From contig JABSRS010000231.1 in assembly GCA_013214885.1 (NCBI GenBank), positions 1-5,914 on the forward strand: DNA of 5,914 bases, given 5' to 3'. The number at the start of each line of letters is the position of its first letter. Position 1 is the stretch's first letter. Positions 1 to 5,914 of the stretch are shown here, one piece after another. Both the position numbers and the translations under genes were made by a program. The notes under the pieces are model-generated. The model did no database searches. It had not been told where the DNA came from and was given only the letters and a program-made list of their open reading frames with translations. Source of the stretch: Gammaproteobacteria bacterium. GTDB lineage: Bacteria > Pseudomonadota > Gammaproteobacteria > Enterobacterales > Psychrobiaceae.

Positions 1-18
1 TCAATAGAATTAACGAAC

Positions 19-23
19 AAGGA
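19..23 (+). promoter_or_regulatory. Ribosome binding site of ruvA
   Basis: AAGGA lies 8 bases upstream of the TTG at 32. That is good spacing and is the main support, together with protein similarity, for a TTG start. Bases 1-18 are too short to assign; no recognisable end of ruvC or another upstream gene can be read in any frame. Confidence 0.7.
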
Positions 24-31
24 TTAATATT

Positions 32-655
32 TTGATAGGACGTTTACGAGGCAATGTAGCCGAAAAACAACCCCCTCACTTACTACTTGATGTCAACGGT
101 ATTGGCTACGAAGTCCAATTACCAATGACCAGCTTTTATCAACTACCTGAAGTTGGGCAAGACACCACAATATACACTCACTTTGTCGTACGTGAAGACG
201 CCCAATTATTATATGGTTTTGCCAGTAAGATCGAGCGCCAGCTTTTTCGCGAAGTGATTAAAGCTAATGGTGTTGGGCCGAAACTAGGATTAGCTATTTT
301 ATCAGGGATGTCAGCGGGACAATTTGTCAACTGCGTGATTCAAGGCGACACTACTTCGCTGGTGAAATTGCCAGGCATTGGCTTAAAAACGGCTGAGCGT
401 TTAATTATCGAATTAAAAGATCGCCTTAAAAACTTCACGTTAGCGATGGATACGCCAGCGACCGACGCGATGCCAATTGACGGCGGCGTTTCAGGCACCT
501 TTGTCGAGATTATTGATCCGACCGATGATGCCATTTCGGCACTGATTGCGTTAGGATATAAATCTGCTCAGGCGACCAAGACAGTTAATAAGGTTTTTGT
601 GCCTAAAATGAACAGTGAAGCTTTGATTAAAGCGGCACTTAAATCAATGCTATAA
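32..655 (+). CDS. ruvA: Holliday junction branch migration protein RuvA
   Basis: RuvA is the cytoplasmic DNA-binding subunit that holds a Holliday junction as a tetramer and recruits the RuvB motor, driving branch migration during recombinational repair before RuvC cuts. The product is 207 residues (E. coli has about 203) and starts MIGRLRG, the usual family N-terminus, which fixes the TTG start. The OB-fold domain I spans about 1-65. It carries the acidic pin Glu55-Asp56 within [14 protein letters not shown], at the same numbering as in E. coli. Two helix-hairpin-helix DNA-binding motifs follow at about 71-90 ([12 protein letters not shown]) and 106-125 ([13 protein letters not shown]; Leu118 replaces the Lys of E. 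coli). A variable linker (about 135-160) leads to the C-terminal RuvB-contacting domain (about 160-207, [13 protein letters not shown]). ruvB starts 23 bases downstream, so the two are almost certainly co-transcribed. The gene looks intact and functional. Identification is from recalled family sequence. Confidence 0.96.
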   Translation: MIGRLRGNVAEKQPPHLLLDVNGIGYEVQLPMTSFYQLPEVGQDTTIYTHFVVREDAQLLYGFASKIERQLFREVIKANGVGPKLGLAILSGMSAGQFVNCVIQGDTTSLVKLPGIGLKTAERLIIELKDRLKNFTLAMDTPATDAMPIDGGVSGTFVEIIDPTDDAISALIALGYKSAQATKTVNKVFVPKMNSEALIKAALKSML

Positions 656-678
656 CCTTAGCAATCAAGAGATAAATA

Positions 679-1686
679 ATGATTGAAGCGGATCGACTAA
701 TACAACCAGAACAAGTTGATGTTGCAGAGCAACACAATGATCGGGCAATGCGCCCTAAAATGCTCAGTGATTACACTGGGCAGGTTGAGGCTAAAGCACA
801 GCTAGAAATATTTATTGCCGCCGCGCTGGGCCGTGATGAAGCGCTCGATCATATGTTGGTGTATGGTCCTCCAGGGCTAGGTAAAACAACACTAGCCCAT
901 ATTGTTGCTAATGAAATGGGGGTTAATGTTAAATCAACCTCAGGACCAGTGCTGGAAAAAGCGGGTGATTTAGCCGCACTGTTAACCAACCTCGAAGAGG
1001 GGGATGTGTTATTTATCGATGAAATACATCGCCTGAGCCCAGTGGTTGAAGAAATTCTCTAACCTGCAATGGAGGACTACCAACTTGATATTATGATTGG
1101 TGAAGGTCCTGCTCCACGTTCGATTAAACTAGAGTTACCGGCCTTTACGCTGATTGGCGCTACCACTCGCGCGGGTTCATTAACGTCACCGCTGCGCGCC
1201 CGCTTTGGTATTCCACTACGCCTTGAGTTTTATACGGTGCCTGAATTAACCGATATCGTGATGCGAAGTGCCACTCATCTTGAGGTTGAAATTGAGCAAA
1301 CCGGCGCGGTTGAAATTGCTAGGCGCTCCCGTGGCACGCCGCGTATAGCGAACCGCTTATTGCGCCGAGTTCGCGATTTTGCCCAAGTAAAATACGATGG
1401 TGTGATTAATGAGTTAGTTGCAGCTAAAGCCCTCGACATGCTAAATGTTGATAATCAGGGGTTTGATTTTATGGATTGTAAATTACTGCTAACCATTATG
1501 GATAAATTTGGTGGTGGCCCAGTGGGGCTAGATAATTTAGCTGCTGCAATTGGCGAAGATAAAGACACGATCGAAGATGTTATTGAACCTTTCTTAATTC
1601 AGCAAGGTTTTATCCAACGGACTCACCGTGGACGAATCGTCACGGCGCAAACCTATGCTCATTTCGAGCGAGATTTTCAACCATAA
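679..1686 (+). pseudogene. ruvB: RuvB Holliday junction helicase, interrupted by in-frame TAA
   Basis: RuvB is the hexameric AAA+ ATPase that pumps DNA through the RuvA-bound Holliday junction. Ignoring the stop, the frame encodes 335 codons, matching the usual length of about 336. The N-terminus MIEADRLI is typical of gammaproteobacteria. The first part (codons 1-127) holds Walker A (GPPGLGKTT, 63-71) and Walker B ([11 protein letters not shown], 109-119). Codon 128 is TAA where the family motif EEILYPAMEDYQ has Tyr. The frame resumes with [15 protein letters not shown], then sensor I (TLIGATTR, 157-164), the arginine-finger region LRARFG (172-177), the [16 protein letters not shown] sensor II region, and the winged-helix DNA-binding domain up to about 335. 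As written, translation gives a 127-residue fragment lacking sensor I, the arginine finger and the DNA-binding domain, so it should be inactive. An ATG at 1069, just past the stop, has no visible ribosome site. The weak AAGAGA at 667-672 serves the real start. A sequencing error, a recent mutation or suppression are all possible. Confidence 0.93.
1060..1062 (+). other. Premature TAA stop inside ruvB
   Basis: The codons around it read Glu-Glu-Ile-Leu-TAA-Pro-Ala-Met-Glu-Asp in a single frame. Tyr codons are TAT or TAC, so one third-position substitution explains the stop. No frameshift is involved: 679 and 1069 are in the same frame. Codon reassignment is unlikely because ruvA, ruvB and the adaptor gene all end with TAA. 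Confidence 0.9.
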
Positions 1687-1700
1687 CAAGTCGGTTAAAT

Positions 1701-1751
1701 ACTAGATAATTAAAATAAAGGATGGCATCTTCTATTTTAATTGTCACTAGT
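1701..1751. repeat. AT-rich inverted repeat between ruvB and tetR
   Basis: A perfect 10-bp inverted repeat, AATTAAAATA at 1708-1717 and TATTTTAATT at 1733-1742, encloses a 15-base segment. That segment can pair further (AA/TT, then GAT/ATC around a GGC loop). Outside it, ACTAG at 1701-1705 can pair with CTAGT at 1747-1751. The whole is a 51-base imperfect hairpin lying 14 bases after the ruvB stop and 11 bases before the presumed tetR ATG. It could be a weak terminator for ruvAB, although it lacks a GC-rich stem and a clean trailing T-run. It could also be an operator for the TetR-type regulator. Either role is inference. No convincing -35/-10 promoter pair stands out in 1687-1762. Confidence 0.5.
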
Positions 1752-1762
1752 GTTGAATAACT

Positions 1763-2178
1763 ATGCCACGTGTTAGTCAATAAAAAGCGATGTTGCGCTT
1801 GAATTACTGCACAGTCAGCGACTCGAAGCGTTAACTTTTACTAATATTGCCACGAAATCCGAGATCGGCCGTTCCAGTATCAATGGTCATTTAAAAAAGA
1901 AACACGACTTGCTTGACGCGTTAAGGCCACAGCTAATCGATATTGTTAACTCAGCTTTAGACTATTCCAGTGCTGAGAATTTTTATCAATCATGGGTTTT
2001 AGCTATTCAAACTAATACACAATTTCGTCATACTATCGCGAACATGGAGTCTTTGGTTAGCAAGGAAATGGGGCTATCTGGGTTAATAAAGCTAATCGAT
2101 GATGATCCAAAGCAAAGTGAAAAATATATATATATGGCAATTGGTTATGCTGTTATCAATATTGCAAACTACAATTAG
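1763..2178 (+). pseudogene. Small TetR/AcrR-type repressor with frameshift near the N-terminus
   Basis: This is probably the local regulator of the efflux genes that follow. The ATG at 1763 encodes MPRVSQ and then meets TAA at 1781-1783. One frame over, an open run from about 1780 reads IKSDVALELLHSQ, LEALTFTNIATKSEIG, RSSINGHLKKKHDLLDALRPQL. This is the layout of a TetR helix-turn-helix domain: helix 1, the 'ALT...IA' helix 2, the recognition helix around GRSSINGHLKKK, then KxDLL. Adding one base near 1780 (for example CAATAA to CAAATAA) joins the two into 138 residues. The open segment has no ATG or GTG start before TTG 1909, and starting there would remove the whole DNA-binding domain. TetR proteins are usually 180-220 residues, so this one is short, with a ligand-domain remnant of about 80 residues ending YAVINIANYN. 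The stop lies 33 bases before the adaptor ATG. The family call rests on motif layout only; sequencing error in the A-run is a real alternative. Confidence 0.7.
2124..2135 (+). repeat. (AT)6 dinucleotide tract in the tetR-like gene
   Basis: Six tandem AT units form a short simple repeat preceded by AAA, encoding Lys-Tyr-Ile-Tyr-Met near the C-terminus of the TetR-like protein. Gain or loss of a unit would change the last 14 or so residues. The tract is short, and there is no direct sign that it varies. Confidence 0.6.
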
Positions 2179-2201
2179 GATGTTTGCACGGTTCTCATGT
2201 T

Positions 2202-2205
2202 GGAG
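2202..2205 (+). promoter_or_regulatory. Ribosome binding site of the adaptor gene
   Basis: GGAG lies 6 bases before ATG 2212 and so favours that start over the in-frame ATG at 2197, whose nearest purine-rich stretch (AGGA, 2178-2181) is 15 bases away. The shorter protein also starts with a normal basic signal-peptide n-region. Confidence 0.65.
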
Positions 2206-2211
2206 ATTTTA

Positions 2212-3309
2212 ATGAACAAAACTAATAAAAATATCAGGGTAAAGATTACTGCACTGGCGACTGTATTATTGATGTCACTGGTGGCTGGTTGCGATAGCCA
2301 GTCAACATCTCAAGGTGATGAACAAACTCAACCAATGAGTCGTCCTGCCAAATTACTAGAGGTTGGGATTAGTCAAACAACAGACTTGATTAGCTTCCCT
2401 GCGATTATTCAAGCTAGGCAAACATCCCAGTTAGCCTTTCAAGTGACTGGAGTAATAATAAATTTAGCGGTGACCGAAGCGATGAGTGTAGCAAAAGGCG
2501 ATATTTTAGCCCAATTAGATCCCCGAGATTTTCAAACAAAATTGGATCTCGCTAAGGCTCAATTTGAAAATGCTGACGTCGAATATCAACGTGCTTTGGC
2601 ATTGATTAATTCAAATGTTATTTCCCGCAGTGAATTGGCGAAACGCAAGGCTGATTTTGAGGTGACTAAATCACAATTAGCCAGTGCCAATAAGGCATTA
2701 TCTGATACCACGCTGCGGGCACCATTCTCTGGTCGTGTCGCAAAAGTGTCAGTAAAAAATCAAGAGTCGGTACAAGCGGGTAAGGCTATTTTTACCGTAT
2801 TATCACTCAGTAAACTCGAAGCAACCATTGATTTACCATCGAATATTATCGCCCATGCTGCAACAGATAAAAAATCAGTGACAAACTCATACGTGGTACT
2901 CGACGCTGCCCCTAAGCTTCAAATTCCAGCAACATTTAAACAAGCGTCATTGGAAGCTGATCTAGAGTCACAAACTTACCAAGTGGTGTTTGGGTTCGAT
3001 GCGGTCCCTAAGCTTAATATTCTGCCGGGGATGAGTGCAACATTATGGATGGAAAACCCAGCCAAAATTACCAACTTTCAAGCTATTAGTGTGCCACTAA
3101 CCGCCATTGGTATTGAAGGTAAGCAGACATATGTCTGGGTGGTTGATACCCAATCGATGACAGTGTCGAAAAGATCGGTCTTGGTTGCTAATGGTGTTGG
3201 TGAGCAACTCGAAATCATAGATGGTCTAGTCGTTGGTGACACTATCGTTAGTGCCGGTATTTCTTCACTAAGTGCAGGGGCCGTTGTTCGCCCTTTGCTT
3301 AAAAAATAA
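2212..3309 (+). CDS. RND efflux periplasmic adaptor (membrane fusion protein), lipoprotein
   Basis: This is the adaptor subunit of a tripartite efflux pump (HlyD/AcrA type), linking the inner-membrane RND pump to an outer-membrane channel. The product is 365 residues from ATG 2212. A lipoprotein signal peptide (basic MNKTNKNIRVK, hydrophobic 12-24) ends in lipobox Val-Ala-Gly-Cys27. Asp28 at the +2 position is the classical signal for retention in the inner membrane, as in AcrA. Domains in order: first half of the lipoyl (biotinyl-like) domain, about 72-103 (SQLAFQVTGVI, VAKGDILAQLDPRDF); a short alpha-helical hairpin, about 107-163; second lipoyl half with the family motif TTLRAPFSGRV (166-176); beta-barrel, about 205-290, ending near LNILPGMSATLW; membrane-proximal domain to the C-terminus (VGDTIVSAGISSLSAGAVV). 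It follows the TetR-like gene by 33 bases and precedes the pump by 13, so it is probably the middle gene of one operon. The substrate cannot be told from the sequence. No lesions are seen. Confidence 0.93.
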   Translation: MNKTNKNIRVKITALATVLLMSLVAGCDSQSTSQGDEQTQPMSRPAKLLEVGISQTTDLISFPAIIQARQTSQLAFQVTGVIINLAVTEAMSVAKGDILAQLDPRDFQTKLDLAKAQFENADVEYQRALALINSNVISRSELAKRKADFEVTKSQLASANKALSDTTLRAPFSGRVAKVSVKNQESVQAGKAIFTVLSLSKLEATIDLPSNIIAHAATDKKSVTNSYVVLDAAPKLQIPATFKQASLEADLESQTYQVVFGFDAVPKLNILPGMSATLWMENPAKITNFQAISVPLTAIGIEGKQTYVWVVDTQSMTVSKRSVLVANGVGEQLEIIDGLVVGDTIVSAGISSLSAGAVVRPLLKK

Positions 3310-3322
3310 TTAAGTATCAATT

Positions 3323-5914
3323 ATGAATATTGCAGAATTTTCGATAAAAAATAAGGTATTAAGTGTCATCATAATACTGTTGTCGTTATTTGGTGGCTGG
3401 TCAGCTTACCAAAATATGGCGCGTTTTGAAGACCCTGAGTTCACCATCCGTACTGCACTTATTTTCACCCAGTACCCAGGTGGTAGCCCTGAAGAAGTCG
3501 CACGCGAAGTTACCGAGCCATTAGAAACGGCCTTACAACAGCTCCAAGAGGTTGAAGAGGTTCGTTCTAAGTCCTCAGCTGGCTTGTCAGAAATTAGCGT
3601 TGATATTAAGTATGAGTTTTCTAAAAGCAAAGATGACTTACAAGTTATTTGGACTAAGATCCGTAACAAAATTAAAGATGCCGAGCGTTCATTGCCTGCA
3701 CAAGCATCGACGCCAATGGTTAATGATGACTTTGGTGATGTTTATGGTCTCTATTACTTTATTACAGGTGCCGATTATAGCGATGCCGAATTAAGACGCT
3801 ACGCTAAAGCCTTACAAAAAGAAATACTGCAAGTGAAAGGTGTTGGCAAAGTTCAGTTGGCAGGGGAACAACAAGAAGCAATATTTGTTGAAATATCACG
3901 AGAACGGGCTGCGGTTCTTGGCGTCTCGGTCTCTAAAATTTATGACATTTTGAGCGCGCAAAATAATGTCGTTAGCGCGGGTAATGTGGTGATTGGCGAT
4001 CAACGAATTGTGATTGATCCTTCTGGCGCGATTGATTCGGTGCAATCAATTGAAAACTTGCTAGTGACTGGCTCTGCTGATGGAAAACTGGTTTATTTGA
4101 AAGATATTGCAACGATATATCGAGGATATAAATCACCGACAACCAAGTTAATTCGTTATAACGGCAAACCTGCCATTGCCATGGGTGTCAGTAGTGTCAC
4201 TGGCGGTAACGTGGTAGTGGTTGGCGAGGCCGTTGACCAAAAGATCCAAAATGCGATTAGCAGGCGCCCAATCGGCATCGACGTTCACGAGTATTATCAT
4301 CAAGGTAAAATTGTTGAAGCCTCGGTCGATAATTTTGTGGTCAATGTTTTTGCCGCCTTGGCCATCGTGATCATTACCTTGTTTTTATTTATGGGCATGC
4401 GCTCCGCTGTCGTCATTGGTTTTATCTTGCTACTGACCATAGGCGCTACGCTTGCGACCATGGATTTAATGTCGATCCCGATGCATCGTATTTCACTCGG
4501 TGCGCTAATTATTGCGCTAGGGATGATGGTAGATAATGCCATTGTCGTTACCGAAGGTATTTTGGTTGGGATCAAAAAAGGCAGTACCAAACTTGCTATT
4601 GCTAAGGAAATTGTTAGTCAAACCAAGTGGCCATTACTTGGTGGCACCTTAGTGGGCATTATCGCGTTTGCGCCGATTGGTTTTGCGCCTGGCCAAACTG
4701 CCGAATATACGGGCCATTTGTTTTGGGTGGTGATGATCTCACTATTATATAGCTGGATATTTGCGCTAACACTGACGCCGCTTGCCTGCTACTGGCTCCT
4801 TGATGATGCTGATAAAAATCAACAAGACTCAGGTCCAACTAAATTTGAGTTGGGCTACAAGAAACTGATGCGTCATGTGCTGAGGTTGCGTTGGTTAATG
4901 ATTGCATCAGCCGTGGTGTTGTTTGCTATATCATTGTGGGGAGCCCAGTTTATGACCAAAGGCTTTTTCCCGCAGTCTACTTCGCCGCAAATGGTGATTG
5001 ACTATTGGTTACCTCAAGGTACTCGTCTTGAACGAACAACCGCTGATATTAAAAAAATTGAAGCGTTTGTCACTAAACTTGATCATGTTAATGCGGTGCA
5101 AAGTTTGATTGGTGGCGGAGGCATAAGATTTATGCTGACTTATGGGCCAGAATCAACCAATAGCTCTTATGGTCAATTGCTGGTTAGAGTTGATGATTAT
5201 CATCAAATTGACGCGATGATGCCAGTCGTTCAACAATATATCAGCGACAACTTCCCCGAAGCTCAAGCCAAAGCATGGCGCTTTGTCTTAGGACCTGGCG
5301 GTGGTTCTAAAATTGAGGCAATATTTAAAGGGGATGACCCAAAAGTGTTGCGCGAACTAGCAAGCCAAGCCAAAGATATCATGGCTCGTGATGGCGGTGG
5401 TTTATCAATCAAAGATGACTGGCGTGAACCTGTTGCGATTATTGAACCGATTTATTCACCAACTAATGGCCGTCGTGCGGGGATCTCAAGACAGGACTTA
5501 GCCAATGCGCTAGCTAACCATTACAGTGGTAAAACGGTTGGCGTTTATCGTGAAAACGAAGATTTAATTCCAATTATTTCGCGATTACCAGGCTCTCAGT
5601 TTGCGACAATTAAAGACATTAATGATGTCAGAATACTTAGCCCAGTCACTGGCAAGTCGGTGCCAATCACTCAAGTAACCACTGGATTTAAAACGATATG
5701 GCGTGATGGCTTAATCAGGCGTGAAGATAGAATATTCACTATATCGGCGCAATGTGACCCTTATCCAGATGAATTAGCGTCAGCCTTACAAGCGAGAATT
5801 CAACCTCAAATAGAAGCGATTAAATTACCAGATGGTTATACCTTACAGTGGGGCGGTGAAGCTGGCAGTTCAGCAGAGTCATCGAGCGACCTAATGTCTA
5901 CTATCCCTTTAGGG
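3323..5914 (+). CDS. RND efflux pump permease (AcrB-like HAE family), 3' end outside window
   Basis: This is the inner-membrane proton-driven pump of a tripartite efflux system. The frame is open for 864 codons and cut by the window edge; the family is about 1020-1050 residues, so TM8-12 are missing from view, not lost. Visible in order: TM1 (about 12-28); first porter region with RFEDPEFTIRTALIFTQYPG (34-53) and PEEVAREVTEPLE; TM2 (338-355), TM3 (361-380), TM4 (389-411), TM5 (437-456), TM6 (466-493, LFWVVMISLLYSWIFALTLTP); TM7 (524-543); and the second porter region (about 550-864) with RFVLGPGGGSKIEA. TM4 has Val-Asp404-Asn405-Ala where AcrB has Asp407-Asp408. My recollection is that one RND branch (TriC-like) typically has Asp-Asn here. 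The ATG is 13 bases after the adaptor stop, with only a weak TAAG (3311-3314) as ribosome site, so translational coupling is likely. AcrB-type pumps act as trimers. The drug or lipid substrate is unknown. Confidence 0.95.
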   Translation, partial: MNIAEFSIKNKVLSVIIILLSLFGGWSAYQNMARFEDPEFTIRTALIFTQYPGGSPEEVAREVTEPLETALQQLQEVEEVRSKSSAGLSEISVDIKYEFSKSKDDLQVIWTKIRNKIKDAERSLPAQASTPMVNDDFGDVYGLYYFITGADYSDAELRRYAKALQKEILQVKGVGKVQLAGEQQEAIFVEISRERAAVLGVSVSKIYDILSAQNNVVSAGNVVIGDQRIVIDPSGAIDSVQSIENLLVTGSADGKLVYLKDIATIYRGYKSPTTKLIRYNGKPAIAMGVSSVTGGNVVVVGEAVDQKIQNAISRRPIGIDVHEYYHQGKIVEASVDNFVVNVFAALAIVIITLFLFMGMRSAVVIGFILLLTIGATLATMDLMSIPMHRISLGALIIALGMMVDNAIVVTEGILVGIKKGSTKLAIAKEIVSQTKWPLLGGTLVGIIAFAPIGFAPGQTAEYTGHLFWVVMISLLYSWIFALTLTPLACYWLLDDADKNQQDSGPTKFELGYKKLMRHVLRLRWLMIASAVVLFAISLWGAQFMTKGFFPQSTSPQMVIDYWLPQGTRLERTTADIKKIEAFVTKLDHVNAVQSLIGGGGIRFMLTYGPESTNSSYGQLLVRVDDYHQIDAMMPVVQQYISDNFPEAQAKAWRFVLGPGGGSKIEAIFKGDDPKVLRELASQAKDIMARDGGGLSIKDDWREPVAIIEPIYSPTNGRRAGISRQDLANALANHYSGKTVGVYRENEDLIPIISRLPGSQFATIKDINDVRILSPVTGKSVPITQVTTGFKTIWRDGLIRREDRIFTISAQCDPYPDELASALQARIQPQIEAIKLPDGYTLQWGGEAGSSAESSSDLMSTIPLG

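Noticed and set aside
1..31. Possible end of ruvC or another gene at the left edge
   Set aside because: Stops occur in all three frames close to the edge and no recognisable C-terminus can be read.
340..534. Minus-strand open frame opposite ruvA
   Set aside because: It lies wholly within intact ruvA and encodes no recognisable domain.
1069..1686. Second half of ruvB as an independent gene starting at ATG 1069
   Set aside because: The ATG is the internal Met of PAMEDYQ, no ribosome site precedes it, and the fragment lacks Walker A and B; it is the continuation of a broken ruvB.
1722..1760. Possible 12-codon leader peptide starting at ATG 1722
   Set aside because: The AAGG before it overlaps or abuts the ATG, there is no attenuator-like codon pattern, and it lies inside the inverted repeat.
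2902..3015. Two copies of CCTAAGCTT, encoding Asp-Ala-x-Pro-Lys-Leu twice, 96 bases apart in the adaptor gene
   Set aside because: Only nine bases are shared exactly and the surrounding sequence differs; this is more likely similar beta-strand turns than a real duplication.
3124..3137. Perfect 14-bp palindrome CAGACATATGTCTG inside the adaptor gene
   Set aside because: It lies within well-conserved coding sequence, and about one such palindrome per few windows of this size is expected by chance.
3552..3794. Plus-strand 80-codon open frame inside the pump gene
   Set aside because: It is out of frame with the continuous RND reading frame and has no support of its own.
3078..4590. Minus-strand open frames opposite the adaptor and pump genes (3078-3320, 3406-3669, 4300-4590)
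   Set aside because: They are antisense to strongly recognisable genes, show no family features or ribosome sites, and their compositions look like shadows of the coding strand.
1..5914. CRISPR arrays, tRNA or rRNA genes, insertion-sequence ends, riboswitches
   Set aside because: I looked and found no spaced direct repeats, cloverleaf-like segments, transposase fragments or leader structures beyond the hairpin at 1701-1751.

Overview
The window looks like a stretch of a gammaproteobacterial chromosome, most probably from a marine order such as Alteromonadales (Shewanella or Colwellia relatives). The basis is the close resemblance of its RuvA and RuvB to the E. coli and Shewanella proteins as I remember them, together with a moderately AT-rich composition. 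The genus is an inference; no search was run. All genes lie on the + strand and form two blocks.

Block 1 (32-1686) is ruvA followed 23 bases later by ruvB, the Holliday-junction branch-migration pair. ruvA is intact and begins with a TTG codon. ruvB is interrupted by an in-frame TAA at 1060-1062, exactly where the family has a tyrosine. The reading frame then continues undamaged for another 208 codons to the normal end. Three further changes at positions I remember as near-invariant suggest real decay, although a single base-calling error would also produce the stop.

The spacer 1687-1762 holds no gene. It contains an AT-rich inverted repeat (about 1701-1751, with a perfect 10-bp stem) that could be a terminator for ruvAB, an operator for the next gene, or both.

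Block 2 (1763 to the right edge) looks like a drug-efflux operon: a small TetR/AcrR-type regulator, a lipoprotein membrane-fusion (periplasmic adaptor) protein, and an inner-membrane RND pump that runs off the window. The regulator's only plausible ATG (1763) is out of frame with the rest of the gene; adding one base in the A-rich run near 1780 restores one continuous TetR-like protein. The adaptor and pump are open throughout. The pump has Asp-Asn instead of the Asp-Asp pair of AcrB in transmembrane helix 4. An outer-membrane channel is not in the window and may lie downstream or be shared.

I see no evidence for a new biological system. What deserves checking is the pair of adjacent gene disruptions (ruvB nonsense, tetR frameshift), which are either sequence errors or real lesions with consequences for recombination and for efflux control.
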